A program made the position numbers and the translations under genes. From Candidatus Lloydbacteria bacterium (GTDB lineage: Bacteria; Patescibacteriota; Minisyncoccia; Phycocordibacterales; 21-14-all-47-15): a stretch of DNA of 32,148 nt. The first letter of the stretch is position 1. Each line of letters opens with the position of its first letter. A model generated the notes under the pieces. That model saw nothing but the letters and a program-made list of their open reading frames with translations, was not told the DNA's origin and did no database searches. Location of the stretch: contig JACROH010000001.1 in assembly GCA_016214545.1 (NCBI GenBank), positions 1 through 32,148 of the forward strand, read 5' to 3'. Shown piece after piece: positions 6,706 through 16,848 of this stretch.

Positions 6706-8679
6706 CTATATTCCCAACAAAACCGGTATCACAATGGGGCGCTTGTTTGTTTTTTGATAGAGGAAACGAGAAACGTCGTCGGTGAGAATATTTTTTACAT
6801 ACTCGAAGTTAATCGGGTTCATTCCGGCGGTCGCTTTTTCGATGGTTTTTTTCACGACATTGCGCGCGTCTTTGAGGAGTTCTTGCGATTCTCGCAAATA
6901 GACGAATCCTCGGGAAATGATATCGGGAGATTTTCGAAGTTTCCCTGTTCGTGTGTCGATTGATGCAATAACCACGAACATGCCGTCTTGCGAAAGCATT
7001 TGGCGGTCGCGAAGCACTACCTCTTGTGCGTCTCCGACCGAAAAGCCGTCGACAAGAATCGGGTTTGATGGAGCGGATTCTTTGCGAGCCATAATTTTTT
7101 CGCCTTTCACGATTTCAATAACCATGCCGTTGTCCGGAATGATGATATGGTCTTCGGGAACGATGCGTTTCGCGATGTCGGCGTGCACGCGGAGCATGTA
7201 ATGGTATCCGTGAATCGGAATAAAAAACTTCGGGTGTATTTTGCCGTGTATCCAAGCCAGCTCTTCGCCGTTGGCGTGACCGGAAGAATGGACGTCGGAA
7301 TTTTTATAGTGAATGATATGAGCGCCTTGCCGCGACAAATTGTCTTTCAGCTTTTGCACGTTTCGTTCGTTGCCCGGGACAATAGAAGAAGACATTAGAA
7401 TGGTATCCCGGGGAGAGATTCGGATGTGTTTGTGTGTCTTATTTGCAATGCGCATTAGCGCCGCAAATTCTTCTCCTTGCGCTCCGGTTACGAGCGCCAC
7501 GATTTTGTTTTCAGGATAATTGCCCATCTCCTCGACGGTAATGAGTGATTCTTTGCCGATCTTGAGAAGCCCCGCCGCCTTTGTCACCTCGATGTTGGTT
7601 TTCATGCTTCGTCCCTCAACAACGATTTTTTTTCCGTATTTCTCGGATATCTCAATCATTTTAAGCATGCGCTCGACTTGGGACGCGAAGGTTGAAAGGA
7701 TAAGACGGCCTTTGGTATTTTTTATGATGTCGTCTATGTTTTGGTACACCACTTTTTCCGAAATCGAAAATCCGGGATTTTCGGCGTTCGTCGAATCGGT
7801 AAGAAGTGCTAACACTTCGCGAGCTTTAAACGAATCGTATATTTCTTCTTCTATCTCGGAAACGTGGCCGTCCATGTGATCGAGGCGAAGGTCTCCCGTA
7901 TGCACAACATCGCCGTGCGGGGTTTCGAAAATAATACCCATTGAATCGGGAATTGCGTGCGTAACTCCAAAGAATCTCACGAAAAGAGAGCCCACCTTTA
8001 AACGGCTGCCGCTTTCAACAATGCGAAGGTCGAGCGGCGGGAGATGGGGGAATTCTTCCTGGCGCTTTTTTATCATGAGTGAGGTAAAATTTCGCGCATA
8101 CATTGGCGGGTTGCCCATTTTTTCCATGAGGTAGGGAATACCGCCGATGTGGTCGAGGTGTCCGTGGGTAATAAACACGGCACGGATTTTGTCTTTCCGC
8201 TCCTCAAGATATTTGGTGTTTGGAAGGATGTAATCGATACCAGGGGTGTCGTCTTCGCTGAATTGGAAACCGGCATCAACGACGAAAATATCATTCCCTA
8301 TTTCAAAAACGGTGATATTTTTACCGATTTCTTCCACCCCGCCAAGCGGAATAATCCGCACTACGTCTTTTTCAGGCGGAGGAACCGGTGCCCAATTTTT
8401 TTGCTGCGGTGCGTGAGGACGGGATGCCCTCGGACGCTCTCTTTGCCCTCGGCGCGAACCGCCGCGCCCGCCGCCGTGCGGCCGCTTTCCTCCATGGCCG
8501 TGTCCGTGCCCCTGCCGTGCTTTTTGCTCCGGAGACGATGATGGCTGCGGCGTATTTTTTGGCATTTCGCCTTTGTTTCCCACGGCGGTTTGATGAGAAA
8601 ATGGACGACGGTGCCGCGACTGATGTTCTGTTTTTTCTCCGCTTCTCGGGTGAGAAGCTCCTTTGTTTTGCTGTATCAT
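6706..8679 (-). CDS. rnj: Ribonuclease J with a Gly/Arg/His-rich N-terminal extension
   Basis: 657 residues. The beta-lactamase core starts near residue 106 (VVRIIPLGGVEEIGKN), with the metal site THGHLDHIGG (171-180), then VTHAIPDSMG, HTGDLRLD, the beta-CASP region, the SSGHANGEELAWIHGKIHP motif and the C-terminal RNase J domain. The family does 5'-3' exonuclease and endonuclease cleavage of mRNA and rRNA precursors. Residues 1-105 are low-complexity: a His/Gly stretch (GHGHGHGGKRPHGGG) and Arg/Gly/Pro repeats, much longer than in Bacillus RNase J (about 555 in total). A shorter start at Met39 is possible. No Shine-Dalgarno at either. It may take over general mRNA decay here. Confidence 0.95.
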   Translation of the reverse strand: MIQQNKGASHPRSGEKTEHQSRHRRPFSHQTAVGNKGEMPKNTPQPSSSPEQKARQGHGHGHGGKRPHGGGRGGSRRGQRERPRASRPHAPQQKNWAPVPPPEKDVVRIIPLGGVEEIGKNITVFEIGNDIFVVDAGFQFSEDDTPGIDYILPNTKYLEERKDKIRAVFITHGHLDHIGGIPYLMEKMGNPPMYARNFTSLMIKKRQEEFPHLPPLDLRIVESGSRLKVGSLFVRFFGVTHAIPDSMGIIFETPHGDVVHTGDLRLDHMDGHVSEIEEEIYDSFKAREVLALLTDSTNAENPGFSISEKVVYQNIDDIIKNTKGRLILSTFASQVERMLKMIEISEKYGKKIVVEGRSMKTNIEVTKAAGLLKIGKESLITVEEMGNYPENKIVALVTGAQGEEFAALMRIANKTHKHIRISPRDTILMSSSIVPGNERNVQKLKDNLSRQGAHIIHYKNSDVHSSGHANGEELAWIHGKIHPKFFIPIHGYHYMLRVHADIAKRIVPEDHIIIPDNGMVIEIVKGEKIMARKESAPSNPILVDGFSVGDAQEVVLRDRQMLSQDGMFVVIASIDTRTGKLRKSPDIISRGFVYLRESQELLKDARNVVKKTIEKATAGMNPINFEYVKNILTDDVSRFLYQKTNKRPIVIPVLLGI

Positions 8680-8783
8680 GAATGAATAAAAGCTATTTTT
8701 TCTGCAAGGCAGAAGTTTTTAATAATTATGTTTTTGTTAATAGAGGCTCTCGTTGGTATTTCGAGCCCCCAATATAGACGGGC

Positions 8784-10571
8784 TTATAATGAGCTATTTT
8801 TGTTTGCAACAGTCCCGCGTTTTGTAAAAATTTTCCACACCTGATCGGTTTCGATATACCAGTTATAAATTGAAGCGAAACGGTCTGCGGGGACGGTGAT
8901 TGAACCCATTGAGAATCCTTTGATGCCGTCGGGAATGACATAAATGAATTCCGGCGCATAGGTAAATACGGCGGGGATGTCTTCAGCCACTGCATTTTGG
9001 AATGCCTGATATTTTGCAACGCGCTCCTGTTTTTCTGAAAGTGTCCGTGCCTCCTCTAAAAGTTTGTCGGTCGCCATGTTTGCATAGAGGGCGATGTTTA
9101 ACCCCGGGTCAAGGCGCTGTGACGAATGCCAGAAAGCGAACGGGTCCGCATCGCGCCCGATAATTTCTCCAAAAAAGAGCGCGTCGTATTTTCTCGGTCT
9201 GATAATATTTTGGTTTAAATCGCCGATTTCAAAGATTTGCAGGGTAACGTGCGCTCCTATGGCTTCCCACATTTTTTTGAGCATTTCCGCCGCTTGTTTT
9301 AGCTCGGCTATGTCGGATGTCGCAATCGAAAAGGTGAGCCGTGTCGTCCCTTTCTTTGTCTTTTTTTCAAGCACGCCGTCTTTCGGATTCGGTTTCCAGC
9401 CGTCTTTGGTAAGTATCGAAATTGCTTCCGCTTTTCGCGCATTTTCATCCTGGTCGATTTGTTTTTTGTTTGCGCTTTGGTATCCAAGGGAGCCTGACGG
9501 CAGCGGGCCCATGAGCGGGGTTCCATAGCCGTGAAGCACGTCGCTTATGATTTGTTTGCGGTCAGTGACGGTATTTAATGCGTGTCTGACGGCGGCGTTT
9601 GCGAAAAGCGGCTGCTGGTTTTGATTGAAGAAAACACCGAATACTCTTGGAAGAGGCGAAGTCTCCAGACGCTTTCCATTTTTTGACAGTGTCTCCGCAA
9701 GCGACGGCGGCACGGCGCTCATGCTTTCAATGGCTCGAGACTGATACGCAAGAAGAAGGTCTTGTTCGTTGGGGTAGAACTTAAGAGTCACGGTGCTTAT
9801 ATACGGAGCGCCAAGAATAAATTTTTTAAAGGCAGACAGTACCGCTTGCTCGGGGATACCCGCGGCGTTTTTTGTTATTTTTTTTATTTGGTACGGGCCG
9901 GAACCGATAGCTGAAACATTCAATTGGCTCAAGCTGAACTGTTCGGCACTCACGGTTTCCCATATATGTTTCGGCAGTATGCCAAGCGTTGTGTTTTCAA
10001 GAAAGGGGGCGTACGGCTGCTTCAAGGTGAATATGACGATATTTGGGCCGTCTGTTTTTACCGATACTCCATCCCAACTTGCGCGGCGCGGGCTTTTTAT
10101 CGAACTCTCTTGGGTCTTTAATACTGTAAATAGTACATCATCGCTTGTGACGGGGGTATTATCATGGAAGAAAATATTTTTTCGCAAAGTGAAAGTGTAA
10201 GTCAGTCCGTTCGGCGAAACGGTGTATGATTGTGCGAGGTCAGGAATGAGCAGGTCGTCGGAGGTGAGACGCATTAATCCGGAGTATACGAGAGCGGTCA
10301 TGTCGCGGTCGGCATCGGATACGGCCAAGAGCGGATTTATAAAACGAGGCGTGCCGATAATGCCCTCAGTAAATGAGCCGCCGTGCGTCGGCACCGCTTC
10401 AAGCGACGCACGATGAGCCCCCCATAAAAAAGCCGCCCCGCTTGCTACGGCAACAATAACTAATATTTTGAAAATACGTTTTTCTTCAGATGAAAACGAG
10501 GCGATAATTTTTTTAAGCCACGAAATCAAAGATGAAATTTTTTTTCTGTCGTTTTCTTGCGTTGGTTCCAT
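8784..10571 (-). CDS. Peptide ABC transporter substrate-binding protein (SBP_bac_5 family)
   Basis: 595 residues. A cytoplasmic N-terminus is followed by one hydrophobic segment (about 35-52), with no lipobox, so it is anchored rather than lipidated. The family signature is clear: GTPRFINPLLAVSDADRD, LVYSGLMRL, LAQSYTVSPNGLTYTFTLR, FHDNTPVTSDDVLFT, then the ADPFAFWHSSQ region. It should bind peptides or similar solutes outside the membrane. No permease or ATPase genes are adjacent, so it is an orphan here. The start ATG has no Shine-Dalgarno. The leader contains a stable hairpin (see 10637-10654). Confidence 0.9.
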   Translation of the reverse strand: MEPTQENDRKKISSLISWLKKIIASFSSEEKRIFKILVIVAVASGAAFLWGAHRASLEAVPTHGGSFTEGIIGTPRFINPLLAVSDADRDMTALVYSGLMRLTSDDLLIPDLAQSYTVSPNGLTYTFTLRKNIFFHDNTPVTSDDVLFTVLKTQESSIKSPRRASWDGVSVKTDGPNIVIFTLKQPYAPFLENTTLGILPKHIWETVSAEQFSLSQLNVSAIGSGPYQIKKITKNAAGIPEQAVLSAFKKFILGAPYISTVTLKFYPNEQDLLLAYQSRAIESMSAVPPSLAETLSKNGKRLETSPLPRVFGVFFNQNQQPLFANAAVRHALNTVTDRKQIISDVLHGYGTPLMGPLPSGSLGYQSANKKQIDQDENARKAEAISILTKDGWKPNPKDGVLEKKTKKGTTRLTFSIATSDIAELKQAAEMLKKMWEAIGAHVTLQIFEIGDLNQNIIRPRKYDALFFGEIIGRDADPFAFWHSSQRLDPGLNIALYANMATDKLLEEARTLSEKQERVAKYQAFQNAVAEDIPAVFTYAPEFIYVIPDGIKGFSMGSITVPADRFASIYNWYIETDQVWKIFTKRGTVANKNSSL

Positions 10572-10636
10572 TGAAATTAAAAAACACGTCGTCTTAAGCT
10601 GTGTCGCAGGGGGACGCGTATGTCCTCTCGCTCGGG

Positions 10637-10654
10637 CCGCTTCATCGAAAGCGG
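10637..10654. other. Hairpin in the leader of the peptide-binding protein
   Basis: Stem CCGCTT/AAGCGG with a 6-nt loop, followed by TTTTTT on the + strand, where it looks like a terminator although no + gene ends here. On the - strand it lies in the 5' leader of the substrate-binding protein gene, where GGAC/GTCC can form a second stem. Role unknown. Confidence 0.4.
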
Positions 10655-10759
10655 ATTTTTTGTGTCAGTGTTGCCGCTATATTTTTTGTGTGAAATAGAC
10701 TACGTCAAGATGTTTTACCCATAGCATCACAACGAAAAAGACCGTGCAAAATTCTTTAT

Positions 10760-10981
10760 TTAGAAGAAGAGAGCGGCGAAAGCCGCAAGCACGAAGAAAA
10801 TTGCCGTAACAACCGTAGCGTTGAAAAGCACTTTTTCCGCCCCCCGTCGGGTGTATTGTATGCCGCTGCCATCACCGCCGCCAAAAGTACCGCCGGCGCC
10901 GGCATTGCTTTGCTGCACTAATATCAGAACAATAAGAATGCCCGATAAAACAATCTGTATCCAGGGAAGTATCGTAGTCAT
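10760..10981 (-). CDS. secG: Preprotein translocase subunit SecG
   Basis: 73 residues from ATG 10981 (TTILPWIQIVLSG). Two TM helices flank the SecG hallmark LVQQSNAGAGGTFGGG; the second helix follows ARRGAEK-like residues (TRRGAEKVLFNATVV). It assists SecYE-driven export; secY lies at 18394. An upstream ATG at 11017 is excluded because the promoter (10997-11024) lies downstream of it, leaving a leader of only about 9 nt. Confidence 0.92.
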   Translation of the reverse strand: MTTILPWIQIVLSGILIVLILVQQSNAGAGGTFGGGDGSGIQYTRRGAEKVLFNATVVTAIFFVLAAFAALFF

Positions 10982-10996
10982 AATCCTTAATAAGCC

Positions 10997-11024
10997 ATTG
11001 TAGCAGGATTTGAACATAAGTCAA
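10997..11024 (-). promoter_or_regulatory. Promoter of secG
   Basis: On the - strand: TTGACT (11024-11019), 16-bp spacer, TACAAT (11002-10997). It diverges from the groES promoter with only 5 bp between the two -35 boxes. Confidence 0.7.
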
Positions 11025-11029
11025 CGCGC

Positions 11030-11057
11030 TTGCTTTTTTTGGGCGCTGTATTATAAT
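11030..11057 (+). promoter_or_regulatory. Promoter of groES-groEL
   Basis: TTGCTT (11030-11035), 16-bp spacer, TATAAT (11052-11057), 46 nt before groES. No CIRCE inverted repeat (TTAGCACTC-N9-GAGTGCTAA) is present, so HrcA control is not indicated. Confidence 0.6.
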
Positions 11058-11103
11058 TTTGCCATTATTAGCAGTCTGTAAGTTAACATATTTCGTTTTT
11101 TAT

Positions 11104-11409
11104 ATGAGCACAAAACATACGATTATACCTTTGGGAGACCGAGTGCTTGTAAAGCCCGCGACTCCCGAAAAAATAAAGACGCAATCGGGGATTATCATTC
11201 CGGATACGGTTGATAAAGAAAAGCCGGAACAGGGCAAGGTGATTGCGGTGGGGGCGGGCAAAAGAAATGATAATGGCGATCTCGTGCCCCTTCAAGTGAA
11301 AAAAGGCGACATGGTCGTTTTCTCAAAATATGGTCCCGACGAGGTGACGATTGACGGAGAGGAGTACTACATCATCCGCGAGGAATCATTATTGGCGGTT
11401 ATTAAATAG
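11104..11409 (+). CDS. groES: Co-chaperonin GroES
   Basis: 101 residues from ATG 11104 (STKHTIIPLGDRVLVKP). Typical features are the mobile loop EKIKTQSGIIIPDTVDKEKP, then GKVIAVGAGKR and YIIREESLLAVI. It caps the GroEL ring. ATG 11059 is in frame but lies only 2 nt after the -10 box, so the downstream start is right. No Shine-Dalgarno. groEL follows after 86 bp, which contain a second TATAAT (11477-11482). Confidence 0.96.
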   Translation: MSTKHTIIPLGDRVLVKPATPEKIKTQSGIIIPDTVDKEKPEQGKVIAVGAGKRNDNGDLVPLQVKKGDMVVFSKYGPDEVTIDGEEYYIIREESLLAVIK

Positions 11410-11486
11410 GTAATTTTTGTAAATTACAAAACTCGCATTATTATTCGCAGAACGCGCATAATTTTTAACGGAGTTTTATAATTTAA

Positions 11487-13160
<1,674 letters not shown>

Positions 13161-13204
13161 GCCTTCACATAAAAATTATTCCAGTATCCTGGAATAGTTG
13201 CGAT

Positions 13205-13240
13205 AAAAAACCGCTCCGCGCAATGCAGAGCGGTTTTTTT
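13205..13240 (+). terminator. Terminator of groES-groEL
   Basis: Stem AAAAAACCGCTC/GAGCGGTTTTTTT. A smaller hairpin, TATTCCAG/CTGGAATA, lies just before it. Confidence 0.9.
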
Positions 13241-13328
13241 AATTGCTTTTTTGGCCATTTTCCTATAGTTATTGGCTAGAGATGGTTTTTTGACAATCCT
13301 GCCGTATCTTTTTTAGAGGAAAATAAGC

Positions 13329-14405
13329 ATGAAAAAACAATTTGCTTTTCCGTTTGGCGTCACCGAGATACACGCGGCGGGAGGCAAGAATCTGCGCGCT
13401 CGGAAAATAAGAAAAAAAAGAAATCCTCTGCCGTCGGATGCATTGGAACCGAAACGCTCTATCACCTTTGATACCGGTCGGATGCATTCGGCAATGCAGG
13501 CGCTTCTCGCTTCTTTCAAAAACGAAACACATCTTTTCAAGTTTGTTTCAATTGCGCACGCGCCTCAGCATAACCATCGTCCGAAAACGGTTGCGAAGGG
13601 CTCGCCGGAGCATCTTGTGTTTTTGTTTTTGGGGACGCTTATTATCTATCGCTCGGTGTCAGATGAAGGATTCAGACAGGCGGTTGTTCTTCACGACCGT
13701 TCTTCGTGGCTTTTCACCAAAGAAATTCTCTCAAAGACATTGGACGATGTCACGGAAGCAATGAGTGCCGTCGGGTTTATTCACCCGTGGGAAGCTGCTC
13801 GGAGCTGGTATGGAACCGCCCAAACGCTGTTTCGGGAGTATGGGGGGGATCCCCTCAAATTATTGCGCGAAATACAATCGGTGGACGATTTTATGGCGCT
13901 AAAAAACAATGGGCGGGGAAATCGTTTCCCCGGGTACGGGCCGAAACTTTTTAGCTTGCTCATTTTATTTTATCAAGAGTTGGGCATTCCCGAGGCGTTT
14001 TCCGTCAAAGAAGTATTTCCCGTTGACCTGCATGTTCAGCGAATTTTTCTGTCGCTTGATTTGGCGGCGTTTAACACGCGCTGGGTTGACGCGGTCACTC
14101 TCGCGGAATATATCAGAAAAGAAATCTCTTCTCTCTGTGAGCGAGAAAAAATCTATGTTGTCGAACTTTCGCACGCGCTGTGGTTTTTGGGCAATCGCTT
14201 GTGCGGAAATTGCCAAAGGATTTCCGATATAGCATTAAAATGTCCGCTCTACGGATGGTGCGGAGGGGCGTTTGCATCGGAGCCGTACCGTTTGCGGGGA
14301 GAGTGGGACAAATCCTACGGGCGTAAGCAAAAAGGATTGTCGCCAAATCAAAAAGGCTTTTCTTTTCTTCCCGAAACGTTCGGATTGAAAGAAAAAGAAT
14401 CATGA
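13329..14405 (+). CDS. Endonuclease III-like HhH-GPD protein with Fe-S cysteines
   Basis: 358 residues; not a standard Nth, which is about 210. The C-terminal half carries the HhH-GPD pattern: hairpin FPGYGPKLFSLL with K206 where Nth has its catalytic Lys (LPGVGRK), and FPVDLHVQRI with D233 where Nth has the catalytic Asp. Four cysteines follow as C292-x2-C295-x9-C305-x5-C311, close to but not the same as the Nth iron-sulfur loop (C-x6-C-x2-C-x5-C). Residues 1-130 form an extra, basic, unrecognised N-terminal region. It probably removes damaged or modified bases from DNA. AGAGGA lies 8 nt before ATG. Convergent with a ParB-like gene. Confidence 0.72.
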   Translation: MKKQFAFPFGVTEIHAAGGKNLRARKIRKKRNPLPSDALEPKRSITFDTGRMHSAMQALLASFKNETHLFKFVSIAHAPQHNHRPKTVAKGSPEHLVFLFLGTLIIYRSVSDEGFRQAVVLHDRSSWLFTKEILSKTLDDVTEAMSAVGFIHPWEAARSWYGTAQTLFREYGGDPLKLLREIQSVDDFMALKNNGRGNRFPGYGPKLFSLLILFYQELGIPEAFSVKEVFPVDLHVQRIFLSLDLAAFNTRWVDAVTLAEYIRKEISSLCEREKIYVVELSHALWFLGNRLCGNCQRISDIALKCPLYGWCGGAFASEPYRLRGEWDKSYGRKQKGLSPNQKGFSFLPETFGLKEKES

Positions 14406-14417
14406 TTTTAAAAACAT

Positions 14418-14452
14418 AAAAGCCGTCCGGCATTGCGCAGGACGGCTTTTTT
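14418..14452. terminator. Bidirectional terminator
   Basis: Stem AAAAGCCGTCC/GGACGGCTTTT with T-run, in the 47-bp gap between the convergent glycosylase-like and ParB-like genes. It directly abuts the last codons of the latter. Confidence 0.88.
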
Positions 14453-15511
14453 CTACGTACTCTTTTTAATTATTCCGGAAAGAACTTTTTTGCTTTCGGT
14501 GATGACCGTTTTTGCCCGCGCCTCTTCTTTTGCCGGCAGAGCCTCTTTGAGTATCGGCAAAAGCCTTTCAAGAAATCCGATCGTTTTGAGCAAATCGTGA
14601 GCGGACTCCTTTTTTATAAAGGAAAGCCGTTCGGGCGGGATTACTCCGTGCTTAAAGAGGGCAAGGGTTTGCTGAAAAAAGCCGAGAACGAAAGCGAGCC
14701 CCTGGCGCGTTTTTTTGTCGCGTTGGGCAAAAGCGCCTTCTTGCATTTCCAAAACAAGATTGCTGTCGGCAAAGAGCGGCTGCTGGCCTGACGTTTTTTC
14801 CAGTATGAACGCGCTTATTTTTTGCACCGCCTCTTTAACACCGCTCCCGTCAATCATCATGGCGTTTGCGAACCGAAGCGCGTTTATTTCTCCACCGCCG
14901 TTCTCTTCGGGGAGGGTGCATATTTTTTCAAGGGCAACGGCTATACCGAAGGGAATAAGCTTGTCTTCAACCAGCTTTCTTAATTTTTTCGGAAGGCTGA
15001 CAAATCGGATGTAGCCGCGGGTGGCATCTTCGCTCAATCCTATCGATGCCGAGAAGCGAGAGAGCACCGGCGCTTTTCCGTACAGCTTTTCAGCGTAAGA
15101 ATAGAGGGTGGCAACCGCGTATGCCATTTCGGCGGTTTCCGGCGGATGGTACGTGTTTTCGGTAATTTGCCAGCGCATGAACTCGTCAACGTTGTCGACG
15201 GCAAGCACTTGCGCGGGGATTTTTGCGTACTCGCTGTTTTCTTTTGCCAAGGTTTGAAACGCTTTGAAACGACGATGTCCGGCAACAAGAATGTAATCGT
15301 ACTTGGCAAGGCTTTGTAATGAACAACCTTTGATTTTGCAAATCTCTTCCCATGCCGCGTTCCGTTTCATCACAATGACGGGGTTTAAGAGGATTCCGGT
15401 TTCTCGCAAATTTTTCACCAAATCCGCCACGTTTGTTTCCGTAACAGGCCGCATTTGCGGCAGGGTCACTATTTTTTCAAGCGAAATGTTTTTGATTATA
15501 ATGCGCGGCAT
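14453..15511 (-). CDS. ParB/Spo0J-like protein
   Basis: 352 residues. The N-terminal ParB (CTP-binding) domain is recognised by LVKNLRETGILLNPVIV (31-47) and the C-x-x-R-like box VAGHRRFKA (76-84), followed by WQITENTYHPP and an HTH-like middle (SASIGLSEDATRGYIRFVSLP). The C-terminal ~130 residues are helical and unrecognised. No parA is adjacent, so chromosome segregation is unproven; plasmid- and phage-type ParB-like regulators look similar. GGGGGTGAG precedes the ATG, a moderate Shine-Dalgarno. It diverges from the ribosomal operon. Confidence 0.78.
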   Translation of the reverse strand: MPRIIIKNISLEKIVTLPQMRPVTETNVADLVKNLRETGILLNPVIVMKRNAAWEEICKIKGCSLQSLAKYDYILVAGHRRFKAFQTLAKENSEYAKIPAQVLAVDNVDEFMRWQITENTYHPPETAEMAYAVATLYSYAEKLYGKAPVLSRFSASIGLSEDATRGYIRFVSLPKKLRKLVEDKLIPFGIAVALEKICTLPEENGGGEINALRFANAMMIDGSGVKEAVQKISAFILEKTSGQQPLFADSNLVLEMQEGAFAQRDKKTRQGLAFVLGFFQQTLALFKHGVIPPERLSFIKKESAHDLLKTIGFLERLLPILKEALPAKEEARAKTVITESKKVLSGIIKKST

Positions 15512-15609
15512 CTTCTCACCCCCTTTTCAATAAGCATCAATGGTTGTACCGGTTTGTCAAAATTTCTGTCTAATAAGAGTGATAACACAAGAGGCTATTC
15601 TTTGCCATA

Positions 15610-15638
15610 TTGACGCGAAAGGCTCCTTTTGCTACGAT
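15610..15638 (+). promoter_or_regulatory. Promoter of the rpsN-map ribosomal operon
   Basis: TTGACG (15610-15615), 17-bp spacer, TACGAT (15633-15638). The ~30-nt leader has a small AGCC/GGCT hairpin followed by a T-rich run just before rpsN, which could be an attenuator. Confidence 0.6.
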
Positions 15639-15673
15639 ACTCAACTGAGCTAGCCAGTCTGGCTTTTATTTTT

Positions 15674-15859
15674 ATGGCGAAAACGTCAGTTATAGCGCGT
15701 TCAAAAAAGAAACCGAAATGGAGCACAAGAATTGTGCGCCGATGTTTTCGATGCGGCAGAAAACGAGGATACATGCGAGCCTTTGATATGTGCCGCATTT
15801 GTTTCCGCGAACTTGCCAACGAAGGCAAGATCCCGGGTATCCGAAAGTCAAGCTGGTAA
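15674..15859 (+). CDS. rpsN: Ribosomal protein uS14, zinc-binding short form
   Basis: 61 residues from ATG 15674 (AKTSVIARSKKKPKW). The zinc ribbon CFRCG...CRIC and C-terminal GKIPGIRKSSW mark the type Z form. It binds the 30S head. It is the first gene of the operon: the usual upstream spc genes (rplN, rplX, rplE) are not here. No Shine-Dalgarno; the bases before ATG are a T-run. Confidence 0.97.
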   Translation: MAKTSVIARSKKKPKWSTRIVRRCFRCGRKRGYMRAFDMCRICFRELANEGKIPGIRKSSW

Positions 15860-15871
15860 TCTCTATACTAT

Positions 15872-16258
15872 ATGGATCAAATCGCAAACATGCTTACTCA
15901 TATACAAAACGCAAGCGCTGTCGGAAAGCCGTCAGTGCAGGTTCCGTATTCAAAGCTGAAGTATGCGATTGCACAAGTGTTGGCAAAAACAGGCTATGTC
16001 AAGTCGGCTGCCGTTGTCGGCAAAAAGGTCCGCAAGGTGATTGTGATCGAGCTTGCGTACGTCGGGACCGTGCCTCGCGTCCATGGAGCCAAGCGCATGT
16101 CAAAATTATCCCAGCGCGCATACAAAGGGTTTCGAGAGCTTACTCCGGTGAAACAGGGATATGGCATCAGTGTGCTTTCTACGCCAAAAGGGGTGCTTTC
16201 AGATAAGGAAGCTCGCGCGGAGAAAGTCGGAGGCGAAGTGCTTTTTCAAATTTGGTAA
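15872..16258 (+). CDS. rpsH: Ribosomal protein uS8
   Basis: 128 residues, standard length. N-terminus DQIANMLTHIQNASAVGKPSV and C-terminal GYGISVLSTPKGVLSDKEAR are S8 hallmarks. It binds the central domain of 16S rRNA and in E. coli also represses the spc operon by binding its mRNA. The start is 12 nt after rpsN; no Shine-Dalgarno, but TATACT lies 2 nt before ATG. Confidence 0.97.
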   Translation: MDQIANMLTHIQNASAVGKPSVQVPYSKLKYAIAQVLAKTGYVKSAAVVGKKVRKVIVIELAYVGTVPRVHGAKRMSKLSQRAYKGFRELTPVKQGYGISVLSTPKGVLSDKEARAEKVGGEVLFQIW

Positions 16259-16270
16259 TCGTATATTTTT

Positions 16271-16807
16271 ATGAGCAGGGTCGGCAAACAAATACTTACA
16301 ATACCTGAGAAAACTACCGCAGTGATTAGCGGCGGTGTCGTAACGGTGAAGGGGCCAAAAGGTGAAACCTCAAAGCGTTTTGCCGATACTGTTAAGGTCG
16401 CCATTGAGGGAAATAAAATAACCGCGACTCCGACAAACAACTCGATGCAGGCAAAAATGATGTGGGGTACCGCCATGGCGCACATCAAAAACATGCTTTC
16501 CGGCGTCAATCATCCGTTTACAAAAAAATTATTGATAGAGGGGGTTGGTTTTCGAGCGGAACTTGCGGGAAAAGATTTAAAACTGGCGCTCGGATTTTCT
16601 CACCCGGTACTGATTCGGATTCCTGATGGGGTAGCGGTCTCCGTGGAGAAAGGCGTTATTTCGATAAGCGGTATCGATAAAGAGATTGTCGGTCAGTTTG
16701 CCGCGACGATACGGTCACATAAAAAACCAGAACCCTATAAGGGCAAAGGAATCAGGTATGAAAACGAAGTTATCCGAAGGAAGCAGGGCAAGAAGACGGT
16801 CGGGTAA
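16271..16807 (+). CDS. rplF: Ribosomal protein uL6
   Basis: 178 residues. SRVGKQILTIPEKT at the N-terminus, LIEGVGFRAELAGKDLKLALGFSHPV in two parts of the repeated domain, and KPEPYKGKGIRYENE at the C-terminus are characteristic. It lies near the factor-binding site of the 50S subunit. 12 nt after rpsH; no Shine-Dalgarno. Confidence 0.97.
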   Translation: MSRVGKQILTIPEKTTAVISGGVVTVKGPKGETSKRFADTVKVAIEGNKITATPTNNSMQAKMMWGTAMAHIKNMLSGVNHPFTKKLLIEGVGFRAELAGKDLKLALGFSHPVLIRIPDGVAVSVEKGVISISGIDKEIVGQFAATIRSHKKPEPYKGKGIRYENEVIRRKQGKKTVG

Positions 16808-16842
16808 TTAGCTTGCTAGAAACACGTTTCCTAAAAAGCTAA
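16808..16842 (+). repeat. Intra-operon hairpin, copy 1
   Basis: TTAGCTT/AAGCTAA outer stem with an inner TAGAAAC/GTTTCCTA stem, between rplF and rplR. The arms resemble those of the hairpin at 19683-19722 in the same operon. Confidence 0.55.
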
Positions 16843-16848
16843 AAAAAC

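Noticed and set aside
10468-10698. 76-codon frame on the + strand ahead of a terminator-like hairpin
   Set aside because: It lies antisense to the N-terminus of the peptide-binding protein, with no start signals; the hairpin alone is not enough to call a gene.
11041-11103. CIRCE operator for groESL
   Set aside because: The TTAGCACTC-N9-GAGTGCTAA repeat is not present anywhere upstream of groES.
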